DNA of 27,432 nucleotides, taken from an uncultured Clostridia bacterium (GTDB lineage Bacteria > Bacillota > Clostridia > Oscillospirales > Acutalibacteraceae). The position numbers and the translations under genes are program-made. The stretch spans positions 1 to 27,432 of the forward strand of contig CAJOQU010000041.1 of NCBI GenBank assembly GCA_905236975.1. Reading direction: 5' to 3'. A model generated the notes under the pieces. It did not search any database, had not been told where the DNA came from, and saw only the letters and a list, made by a program, of their open reading frames with translations. Shown here piece after piece: positions 16,723 through 22,967 of this stretch. Positions within the stretch are counted from its first letter, which is position 1; each line of letters opens with the position of its first letter.

Positions 16723-17349
16723 ATGGCAAGATATACCGGTGCAGTTTGCAGACTTTGCCGCCGCGAAGGGCAAAAATTGTTCTTAAAGGGCGAGCGCTGC
16801 TATTCCGAAAAATGCTCTGTCGGCATTCGCGGCTATGCGCCCGGCCAACATGGTCAGGGCAGAAAGAAGTCGTCGGAATATGGCTTACAGTTGCGCGCAA
16901 AGCAGACCGCAAGACGTTTTTACGGCGTTCAGGAAAATCAATTCCATCATTATTTTGAAATTGCTGAAAGAAAGCAAGGCATTACCGGCGACAACCTGTT
17001 AAAAATTTTGGAAAGTCGTTTGGATAATGTGGTTTACCGCGTGGGCTTTGCTTCTTCCAGAGCAGAAGCAAGACAGTTGGTCGGGCACGGCCACTTTGAA
17101 GTGAATGGCAAGCGTGTGGACATTGCTTCTTACCTGTTAAAGGCAGGGGATGAGGTGTCTATTTGCGAAAAGAGCCGCAGCAGCGAGAAGATCAAATCTG
17201 TGCTTGAGGCCAACAGCGCGCGTCCCGTTCCGCAATGGATCGACGTCAATCGTGACCAGTTCACCGCGAAGGTCATCAATCTGCCCACCCGCGATCAAAT
17301 TGAAGCGCCTGTGGAAGAACAGCTTATCGTTGAGTTCTATTCAAAATAA
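16723..17349 (+). CDS. rpsD: 30S ribosomal protein S4 (uS4), zinc-knuckle form
   Basis: The 208-aa primary 16S binder is important for fidelity. The N-terminal Cys (C9, C12, C26, C31) form a zinc knuckle. The S4 RNA-binding domain follows (LESRLDNVVYRVGFASSRAE). In B. subtilis rpsD is separate and autoregulated; here it lies within the alpha cluster, between rpsK and rpoA. Confidence 0.99.
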   Translation: MARYTGAVCRLCRREGQKLFLKGERCYSEKCSVGIRGYAPGQHGQGRKKSSEYGLQLRAKQTARRFYGVQENQFHHYFEIAERKQGITGDNLLKILESRLDNVVYRVGFASSRAEARQLVGHGHFEVNGKRVDIASYLLKAGDEVSICEKSRSSEKIKSVLEANSARPVPQWIDVNRDQFTAKVINLPTRDQIEAPVEEQLIVEFYSK

Positions 17350-17373
17350 TGATCATCTTTATTACCGTGCATG

Positions 17374-17410
17374 CCGTACTTTGCTCGGTAAACCAAAATT
17401 CTCAGTACGG
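17374..17410 (+). other. Inverted repeat in the rpsD-rpoA spacer
   Basis: CCGTACT (17374-17380) pairs perfectly with AGTACGG (17404-17410) around a 23-base loop. The 3' arm reaches to within seven bases of the GGAG that serves rpoA, so folding could influence rpoA translation. The spacer is 78 bases, among the longest in the cluster. Confidence 0.45.
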
Positions 17411-17427
17411 AGAAACGGAGCTTTTAC

Positions 17428-18378
17428 ATGATAGAAATTGAAAAGCCCAGAATAGATACCGCTGAAATGACCTTTGACGGCACCTATGGCAAGTTTGTCA
17501 TGGAGCCTTTAGAGCGCGGCTATGCCACAACACTCGGCAACAGCATGAGAAGGGTGCTTTTATCCATCCTTCCGGGTGTGGCAGTCACATCGGTTAAGAT
17601 CGACGGCGTTGTGCATGAGTTTTCCACCATTCCCGGCGTCAAAGAGGATGTCACGGAGATCATCCTGAACATTAAGGGATTGATCGCCAAGCTCCATGCC
17701 GATACGGCGAAGAAAATCTATATCGAGGCAGAGGGACCCTGCGTGGTCACCGCCGCCGCGATCAAGGCGGATTCCGAGGTAGAGATTTTAAACCCGGATC
17801 TGTATATCGCCACGCTGGACGAAGGCGGCAAGCTCAACATGGAGATGACGCTCGACCACGGCCGCGGTTATGTTCCGGCTGATCAGAACCGCCCGGCACA
17901 GAACGTGATCGGCGTGATTCCGGTTGACTCGATTTATACGCCGGTGCTGAAAGCCAACTTCTCGGTCGATAATACCCGTGTGGGCAATGTGACCGATAAG
18001 GGCAAGCTGACCATTGAGGTTTGGACCGATGGCTCCATTCGTGCCAACGAGGCGATCTCTATGTCCGCCAAGGTGCTGATCGAGCATTTCGAGCTTTTCC
18101 TTGACCTCACCGAAGGCGTCAGTGAAAGTGAAAGTATTATGTCCGAAAAGAGCGATAACGAAAAGGAAAAGGTTCTTGATCTCACCATCGATGAACTGGA
18201 TCTGTCGGTACGCAGCTTTAACTGTTTAAAGCGTGCGGGCATCAACACGGTGGAAGACCTGATTAACAAATCCGAAGAAGATATGATGAAGGTCAGAAAC
18301 CTGGGGCGTAAGTCGCTGGAAGAGGTCATTGCGAAGTTAGATTCGTTCGGCTTCACCCTGAAAAGCGACGACGAATAA
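17428..18378 (+). CDS. rpoA: DNA-directed RNA polymerase alpha subunit
   Basis: The 316-aa protein dimerises to nucleate RNA polymerase assembly. The N-terminal domain (to about residue 230) has GYATTLGNSMRRVLLSILPG. An acidic/Ser-rich linker follows. The C-terminal domain has LDLSVRSFNCLKRAGI and VRNLGRKSLEEVIAKL, including the Arg that binds UP elements. This fits the A/T-rich element upstream of the operon promoter. Confidence 0.99.
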   Translation: MIEIEKPRIDTAEMTFDGTYGKFVMEPLERGYATTLGNSMRRVLLSILPGVAVTSVKIDGVVHEFSTIPGVKEDVTEIILNIKGLIAKLHADTAKKIYIEAEGPCVVTAAAIKADSEVEILNPDLYIATLDEGGKLNMEMTLDHGRGYVPADQNRPAQNVIGVIPVDSIYTPVLKANFSVDNTRVGNVTDKGKLTIEVWTDGSIRANEAISMSAKVLIEHFELFLDLTEGVSESESIMSEKSDNEKEKVLDLTIDELDLSVRSFNCLKRAGINTVEDLINKSEEDMMKVRNLGRKSLEEVIAKLDSFGFTLKSDDE

Positions 18379-18407
18379 AGCAAAATCACACGAAGGAGTG
18401 AACGAAA

Positions 18408-18749
18408 ATGCCAGGTACCCGTAAACTCGGAAGAACCAGCGATCACAGAACTGCCATGCTGCGGGCCATGGTGACCTACCTGCTTGAGAACGGCAGGATT
18501 GAAACCACGGTCACCCGTGCGAAAGAAGTCCGTTCCATGACAGAGAAGTATATCACACTCGCAAAAGAAAATACTTTAAGCAACAGACGTCAGGCATTGG
18601 CGTTTATCACCAAGGAAGACGTTGTAAGCAAGCTCTTTAATGAGATCGCTCCAAAGTATGCAGAAGTGAACGGCGGTTATTGCCGCATTATTAAAACCGG
18701 TCCTCGCCGCGGCGACGCCGCCGAGATGGCCATTATTGAATTGGTATAA
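18408..18749 (+). CDS. rplQ: 50S ribosomal protein L17 (bL17)
   Basis: The 113-aa protein is the last gene of the cluster. GRTSDHRTAMLRAMVTYLLE and the RRGDAAEMAIIEL ending are typical. AAGGAGTG upstream. In many Firmicutes ECF-transporter genes and truA follow; here a terminator and a gene fragment do. Confidence 0.98.
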   Translation: MPGTRKLGRTSDHRTAMLRAMVTYLLENGRIETTVTRAKEVRSMTEKYITLAKENTLSNRRQALAFITKEDVVSKLFNEIAPKYAEVNGGYCRIIKTGPRRGDAAEMAIIELV

Positions 18750-18787
18750 AAGGACGACGATTTATCGTTTTTTATAACCAAACAGAG

Positions 18788-18872
18788 TGACAGCAGACGG
18801 CAGTTGACAGACCGTTATCATCGCCCCATGGCGATGGGTCTGTAATCTGCCATCGGCTGTCATTTTTGTTTT
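18788..18872 (+). terminator. Large nested hairpin terminator after rplQ
   Basis: The outer stem TGACAGCAGACGGCAG (18788-18803) pairs with CTGCCATCGGCTGTCA (18847-18862) with two mismatches. A middle stem ACAGACC/GGTCTGT and an inner stem CATCGCC/GGCGATG with a CCAT loop stack inside it. T5-G-T5 follows (18863-18872). The 75-base fold is much longer than a usual terminator and may be a palindromic repeat element recruited for the role. Confidence 0.8.
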
Positions 18873-18875
18873 TAG

Positions 18876-19291
18876 TCGGTTGAACGATATTTTGAACCGG
18901 AGCTAAAACGGTTAATGAATCGGGGCGAATTTGTACTCATTTATCCTGAACAGGAAATGTGGTTCAACTACCGCAAGCCGCGTCCGCCTAAACGCGGCGC
19001 GTACTACTACGCCGCTAAGCTGAACGTGCCGGTGATCTCCTGTTTTGTCAAAATCATCAATATCGACAAAAGAAAATCAAGTGAATTTTGCGATGTTCGG
19101 CATGAGCTTTATGTGCTGGATCCGTTGATTCCCGACCCGTCGCTTTCAGTGCGGCAAAACAGCCTTGCCATGGCTGAACAGGACTACCGCCAAAAGGTGG
19201 AGGCTTATGAAAAGCCTACGGCAAAAAGCTGGATTACACTTTTGATAAGGCCGATATCGGCGGTTGGATCGTGGAGGAATCGGAAAAATAA
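18876..19291 (+). pseudogene. Remnant of a PlsC-like lysophospholipid acyltransferase (5'-truncated, frameshifted)
   Basis: From 18876 the frame reads like the C-terminal half of a 1-acylglycerol-phosphate-type acyltransferase: GEFVLIYPEQEMWFNYRKPR, then KRGAYYYAAKLNVPVISCF. The catalytic HX4D block and everything upstream are missing; the reading frame is closed by a TAG at 18873 and the terminator lies immediately before. Near 19209-19214 homology jumps to the -1 frame: the natural ending AYGKKLDYTFDKADIGGWIV, then EESEK and TAA at 19289-19291, lies in that other frame, consistent with loss of one A in an A run. An ATG at 18915 gives a 143-aa frame, but it has no ribosome binding site and an unnatural tail. 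I regard it as dead. Confidence 0.75.
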
Positions 19292-19305
19292 TGGCTTTAT
19301 GACAA

Positions 19306-19358
19306 TACACCCGCCAAGCTATTTTATGAAAGCTTGCCGGGTGTAGCGGCGTATTTTT
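19306..19358 (+). terminator. Hairpin between the acyltransferase remnant and the convergent hydrolase gene
   Basis: TACACCCGCCAAGCT (19306-19320) pairs with AGCTTGCCGGGTGTA (19331-19345), one C-C mismatch, 10-base loop. A T5 run (19354-19358) begins eight bases after the stem, so efficiency on the plus strand is uncertain. It lies 20 bases past the hydrolase stop and could also serve that gene. Confidence 0.5.
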
Positions 19359-19364
19359 AGGGGG

Positions 19365-20333
19365 TCACGATTCCAAAAAAGCAAACAGGCTGTTCAGATA
19401 ACCGTCCAAAATATCGTCGGTTGAGCCGTAAATTTCATGCTTGGAACCTTTTATCAGTTCCATTGAACAGTTGGGCAAAGCCGCGGCCAGTTGTTCCTGC
19501 GGCTTGCGGTCGACAATGGTATCGTTTTCCGCAATGTAAAGCTTGACCGGGATGGTCACTTTTTCCGGCGCATGGTGCCTCAGGATCATGTTTTTGACCC
19601 GCAGGGACTCGCCCACCCAACCATAGGTGGGCGAGTAATTTTGCAGGGTCTTGGTGGCGGACTTCAGCGCCTCATAATGCTCAAAACGGGGGCGGCTGTC
19701 AGAGCAGGCGTCTTCAAATTCCTCGTGCCCCGGGTATTCCTGTGAGATAAAGGCACGCTTTTCGGATTGGCCGAAAAGCCGCAAAACAGCAACCAGTGTT
19801 TTGGCAAAAATCAGCGGAATACCGCCGCTGGAGGGGACTACCATCGGCGAGGACAGCACGGCTTTTTGAAAAAAACCGGGGTGCTGTTCCAAATACAGCG
19901 CCGCCACCGCGCCGCCCATGGAATGTGCAAACAGAATGCGCGGCTGATCGCCCTCGGCGGCCACCACGGTTTGGTTAAAACGATCAAAATCCCGCACATA
20001 TTCCTCAAAACGGTCAATGTGGGTTAAGGTGGTATCGGCCAATTTCCGGTAGGACAGGCCGTGTCCCCGATGCTCGGGAATATACACCGTAAAGCCGCTC
20101 AGCAAAAAGTAGTAGGTCAATTCGTGAAACTTTTCGCAGGACTCGGTAAAGCCGTGGCAAATCACCAGTACGCCGTGCGCGTCGTCGGCTTGAAAGCGGG
20201 CAAAGTGCATCTCATTTCCGTCATACCCTTGAAAGGTGCCATCGGTGCGACGGGCATCGAGATATGGCATCACACGGGAGGACATTTCCTCGGCGTAATG
20301 GTCTTCGCGAATTCGTTTGGACATGTTCATCAT
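19365..20333 (-). CDS. Alpha/beta hydrolase, monoacylglycerol lipase / lysophospholipase type
   Basis: About 322 aa. The oxyanion region is CHGFTES (H60-G61). The nucleophile elbow AHSMGG has S138. The acid is D271 (AENDTIVD) and the base H299 (GSKHEIYG), giving a full catalytic triad. The mid-region (about 160-235) is the variable lid. The EHRGHGLS segment is typical of Hydrolase_4 serine lipases of the MGL/PldB group. No signal peptide, so probably cytoplasmic or membrane-peripheral, acting on monoacylglycerols or lysophospholipids. The start is uncertain: ATG at 20333 or 20330, or GTG at 20342, four bases after AAAGGA. A longer frame to 20411 overlaps the promoter and is rejected. Confidence 0.85.
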   Translation of the reverse strand: MMNMSKRIREDHYAEEMSSRVMPYLDARRTDGTFQGYDGNEMHFARFQADDAHGVLVICHGFTESCEKFHELTYYFLLSGFTVYIPEHRGHGLSYRKLADTTLTHIDRFEEYVRDFDRFNQTVVAAEGDQPRILFAHSMGGAVAALYLEQHPGFFQKAVLSSPMVVPSSGGIPLIFAKTLVAVLRLFGQSEKRAFISQEYPGHEEFEDACSDSRPRFEHYEALKSATKTLQNYSPTYGWVGESLRVKNMILRHHAPEKVTIPVKLYIAENDTIVDRKPQEQLAAALPNCSMELIKGSKHEIYGSTDDILDGYLNSLFAFLES

Positions 20334-20409
20334 AAAAATCACGATATCCTTTCTCAAACATAAAATACGATGAAACGGCAAAGCACCAATCCAAATATCA
20401 ACTACGTCC

Positions 20410-20438
20410 AATATAGCATTTTATAGGGAATTAGTCAA
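20410..20438 (-). promoter_or_regulatory. Sigma-A promoter of the hydrolase gene
   Basis: On the minus strand the -35 TTGACT (20433-20438), 17-base spacer, -10 TATATT (20410-20415). It gives a leader of about 70 bases before the start codon. Confidence 0.75.
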
Positions 20439-20462
20439 GGCTTACAGTTGATAAGGACAAAA
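20436..20462 (+). repeat. 27-base direct repeat, copy 1
   Basis: Begins CAAGGCTTACA and contains GATAAG and ACAAAA. It matches 21251-21277 at 24 of 27 positions, same orientation. It overlaps the end of the hydrolase -35 box and lies upstream of the Asp23-family gene. Confidence 0.6.
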
Positions 20463-20499
20463 TGGTTTTGGGTTAAAAAATAATTTTTCATAAAAATGG

Positions 20500-20527
20500 T
20501 TGTGTTCTGAACAAAATGTGCTATAAT
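20500..20527 (+). promoter_or_regulatory. Promoter of the Asp23-thioredoxin pair
   Basis: The -35 TTGTGT (20500-20505), 16-base spacer, and perfect -10 TATAAT (20522-20527). The start codon lies 40 bases past the -10. Confidence 0.65.
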
Positions 20528-20567
20528 AATGGTAGAATTCTTTTTCATCAGATCGGAGGGTCATTCC

Positions 20568-20912
20568 ATGACAAATAAAGAAACCGAACTTTCGGTCAGC
20601 ACCGAGGTTCTTGAAAAAATGGTGGAGCTTGCCGCCAAAGAGGTGGAAGGCGTTGAGGGCCTTTCCAAAAAATCGATTGACCTGAAGGGCGTTATCAAAA
20701 GCAAAAGCGCCTTTAAGGGCGTAAAGGTTGAAAATATCAACGGTGCGATGGAGATCAATGTCTACCTTTGTGTGAAAGAAAACGCCAAGGTGCGGGATGT
20801 GGCCGAAAAGGTTCAGCAAAATGTAAAAGATAAAATTCAAACCATGACCGGCAACGCGATTACGCAGGTCAATGTCAACATTGCGGACATCGCCATTGAA
20901 GCGACCGCCTGA
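20568..20912 (+). CDS. Asp23/Gls24 family envelope-stress protein
   Basis: The 114-aa protein begins MTNKETELSVSTEVLEKMVE. It shows the family pattern: an early helix ending AAKEVEGVEGL, central strand INVYLCVKENAKVRDVAEKV, and a final VNVNIADI strand. Family members (Asp23, AmaP partners, YloU) are small, abundant, cytoplasmic or membrane-associated proteins linked to cell-envelope or alkaline stress. No membrane segment is present, and no membrane partner such as AmaP is adjacent. The ATG at 20568 follows GGAGGG; a longer frame from 20529 would start at the -10 box. A thioredoxin gene follows 12 bases later. Confidence 0.88.
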   Translation: MTNKETELSVSTEVLEKMVELAAKEVEGVEGLSKKSIDLKGVIKSKSAFKGVKVENINGAMEINVYLCVKENAKVRDVAEKVQQNVKDKIQTMTGNAITQVNVNIADIAIEATA

Positions 20913-20924
20913 AAGGAGACCGCC

Positions 20925-21242
20925 ATGTCTGTTATGATGATCACCGAGGAGCATTTTGAGAATGAGGTGCTCCATTCCGAGAAGCCCGTCTTGGTGGATT
21001 TTTATGCCGATTGGTGCGGTCCGTGCAAAATGGTGTCACCCATTATTGACGAGATTGCCGAGGAGCGGGACGACATCAAGGTGGTAAAGGTCAATGTGGA
21101 CGAACAGCCCGGCATTGCCGAGCAGTTTGCCGTGGCCTCGATCCCCATGATCATGGTTTTCAAAAACGGCGAAATTTTTCGCTCGGCGGTCGGCGCCCGA
21201 CCCAAAAAGGCGATTTTGGAAATGCTGGATGAAAACGCATAA
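20925..21242 (+). CDS. trxA: Thioredoxin
   Basis: The 105-aa protein has the classical active site W30-C31-G-P-C34 and the cis-Pro P74 (ASIPMIMVFK). It reduces disulfides in cytoplasmic proteins, normally recharged by thioredoxin reductase, which is not in this window. It shares a promoter with the upstream Asp23-family gene and has its own AAAGGAG. Whether it is the main housekeeping thioredoxin or a paralogue cannot be judged here. Confidence 0.95.
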   Translation: MSVMMITEEHFENEVLHSEKPVLVDFYADWCGPCKMVSPIIDEIAEERDDIKVVKVNVDEQPGIAEQFAVASIPMIMVFKNGEIFRSAVGARPKKAILEMLDENA

Positions 21243-21250
21243 AAACCAAA

Positions 21251-21277
21251 CAAGGCTTACACTCGATAAGTACAAAA
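21251..21277 (+). repeat. 27-base direct repeat, copy 2
   Basis: CAAGGCTTACACTCGATAAG followed by TACAAAA. Differs from copy 1 at three positions. It starts eight bases after the thioredoxin stop and ends just before the terminator hairpin, so the two copies bracket the Asp23-thioredoxin unit. Confidence 0.6.
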
Positions 21278-21324
21278 AAGCAAACGCATGGCGGGTTCTT
21301 TTGGGGAACGGGTCATGCGTTTTT
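21276..21324. terminator. Bidirectional terminator between thioredoxin and pgeF
   Basis: AAACGCATG (21282-21290) pairs with CATGCGTTT (21314-21322), with inner GTTC/GAAC pairing. T5 follows on the plus strand (21320-21324). On the minus strand the stem is followed by GCTTTTTTG. It serves both convergent transcripts. Confidence 0.85.
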
Positions 21325-21365
21325 CTGTTCTTTGATTTATGGGGTTAAAAATGTGCCGAATTGCG

Positions 21366-22190
21366 TTATTCAACCATTTCAATCATCAGGGCTAAATTGC
21401 CGCGTTGCCAGCCTGTTGCGCGGTGTGAAAATAATTCTTCGTTTTCACAGCAGGTGCAAAGGTCGGAAATATCCATGTTTTCTTCCGGAATACCGGCGTG
21501 CAATAAAATTTGGCGATTCGCCTCAACCAGATCCAGCATATATTTGCCGCCGCCTTTAGCGGTGAAAATTTTTTCAAGTGTAAAGGTCGGCACGGCTTGA
21601 AATGCCCGGTAAACCGCGTCATCCACCTCGTAACAGCAGGAACCGATGCAAGGCCCGATCCCGGCGATGATATGCCGTGGGTTACAGCCGTATTCTTTTA
21701 CCATTTTTTCCACCGTAACCCGCCCGATTTGCTGCACGGTGCCGCGCCAGCCGGAATGCGAACAAGCGATGACTCGCTGCCGGGTGTCGCAAAACAGAAG
21801 GGGCGTGCAGTCGGCATATTGCGTGACCAGCGCCACCTGTGGGCGGTCGGTGACAAGGCCGTCAATATCCTGAAACGATGGGGCAAAAATGCCGACGCCG
21901 CGGTGTTGCTCGTTTACACCCAGCACGTGGTTGGTATGGGTCTGGCGGCTTAATACCAAATGGTGAGGATCCACCCCGATCGCGCCGCAAAAACGGCGGT
22001 AATTTTCTAACACATTTTCTCGGTTTTCTTCGCGGGAAAAGCTCAAATTCATGGTGGCACAGCCGCCGGTGCTGACACCGCCGATACGGGTGGAAAACCC
22101 GTGCCGTAAAAAGCCGCAGGCGGAAAAATGCGGAAAAGTGATAAACCGCACGCCGCTTTTTTCTTGAATTTCTAAGGTTTTGCTTGTCAT
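21366..22190 (-). CDS. pgeF: Peptidoglycan editing factor / multicopper (laccase-domain) purine nucleoside phosphorylase, YfiH family
   Basis: The 274-aa protein has the three metal ligands H85 (SRQTHTNHV), C128 (QYADCTPLLF) and H145 (ACSHSGWRGT), plus the GPCIGSCCYEV signature. The family has been described as polyphenol oxidase, as a purine nucleoside phosphorylase/adenosine deaminase, and in E. coli as a peptidoglycan editing factor; the in vivo role in Firmicutes is less clear. Its ATG overlaps the cpsB stop (ATGA), so it is translated with the phosphatase gene. This ties it to the envelope-polysaccharide unit and not to purine genes. Confidence 0.93.
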   Translation of the reverse strand: MTSKTLEIQEKSGVRFITFPHFSACGFLRHGFSTRIGGVSTGGCATMNLSFSREENRENVLENYRRFCGAIGVDPHHLVLSRQTHTNHVLGVNEQHRGVGIFAPSFQDIDGLVTDRPQVALVTQYADCTPLLFCDTRQRVIACSHSGWRGTVQQIGRVTVEKMVKEYGCNPRHIIAGIGPCIGSCCYEVDDAVYRAFQAVPTFTLEKIFTAKGGGKYMLDLVEANRQILLHAGIPEENMDISDLCTCCENEELFSHRATGWQRGNLALMIEMVE

Positions 22191-22903
22191 GCTACACCCT
22201 CGTTTTTGATATCATGGAATAACTGTAAGGAGTTTTGCACCAGTCGGTCAGCCTGCGCCTGACCGAATTTTTCAGCAATCAACTGCAGCGCCGCCTGCAT
22301 CATGGGGGGACGGGCGGTGGCCGAATGTGCATCAGTGGCAAGGTAGGTCACAACATCCGCTTCAAACAATTTACGAATCGTCCTGAACTCGGATCGCATC
22401 AAAAGGGACGAGGCATTGATCTGCGCGGGAATGGCGTTCTCTTGCACAAAGCGTATTAACTGTTTATAGCCGGATAAGTGCCGGTAACGCTCAATATGAG
22501 CAATAATAGGCGTGATGTGCCGGTTTTGTAAATTGCGGATATCTTCCCACAAGCCGTTGCCGATGCAGTCGTTTGAAAGCTCTAACAACAGGTAGTCAGA
22601 ACCGTTCAGGCAAAAGGCATGCGCCGAATCGCTGACCCCAAGGTATCGGTAATACAATACTTCACTGCCGACTAAAATTTCGGGCAGGTCTTTTCCGGCG
22701 GCAGCGGCGGTTAAGGTTTTGTAGGCCTGGCTGATTCGCGCTTGAAAATCCTCAACCGTGTCGTAGGCGGCATAAAAGTGTGGCGTGGCCACGACCGAGG
22801 TAATGCCCTGCGCTTTCATCATCTCAAGCAGGGCCAGCGACTCGTCCAGGTCTTTGGCGCCGTCATCAACACAGGGTAAAATATGGGCGTGTAAATCTAA
22901 CAT
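22187..22903 (-). CDS. cpsB: PHP-family protein-tyrosine phosphatase (CpsB/YwqE type)
   Basis: The 238-aa, manganese-type enzyme removes phosphate from tyrosine kinases such as CpsD. PHP metal motifs are visible: H5-A-H7 in DLHAHILPCVDDGA, TPHF, GSEVLYY, AHIERY and the late ATDAHS. I chose the ATG at 22903, after GAGGTGG, which gives the family start MLDLHAHILP. A frame running further upstream crosses the terminator and the cpsD repeats out of frame and is rejected. It would counteract the kinase encoded just upstream. Confidence 0.93.
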   Translation of the reverse strand: MLDLHAHILPCVDDGAKDLDESLALLEMMKAQGITSVVATPHFYAAYDTVEDFQARISQAYKTLTAAAAGKDLPEILVGSEVLYYRYLGVSDSAHAFCLNGSDYLLLELSNDCIGNGLWEDIRNLQNRHITPIIAHIERYRHLSGYKQLIRFVQENAIPAQINASSLLMRSEFRTIRKLFEADVVTYLATDAHSATARPPMMQAALQLIAEKFGQAQADRLVQNSLQLFHDIKNEGVA

Positions 22904-22918
22904 GATCCACCTCGATAC

Positions 22919-22954
22919 AAAAAAGTCCCACCGGGTGAACGGTGACCGGTGAGA
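22919..22954 (-). terminator. Intrinsic terminator between cpsD and cpsB
   Basis: On the minus strand TCTCACCGG (22954-22946) pairs with CCGGTGGGA (22934-22926) with one G-T pair, 11-base loop, then C and T6 ending at 22919. It would lower cpsB-pgeF expression relative to cpsC-cpsD by partial termination. Confidence 0.8.
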
Positions 22955-22967
22955 CAATCCTTGCTTT

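Noticed and set aside
19205..19220. Programmed -1 frameshift in the acyltransferase remnant
   Set aside because: The site reads T GAA AAG and lacks an X-XXY-YYZ slippery heptamer, and the 5' half of the gene is missing, so a decaying gene is simpler.
20334..20411. 26-codon N-terminal extension of the hydrolase
   Set aside because: It overlaps the -10 box of the gene's own promoter and has no ribosome binding site.
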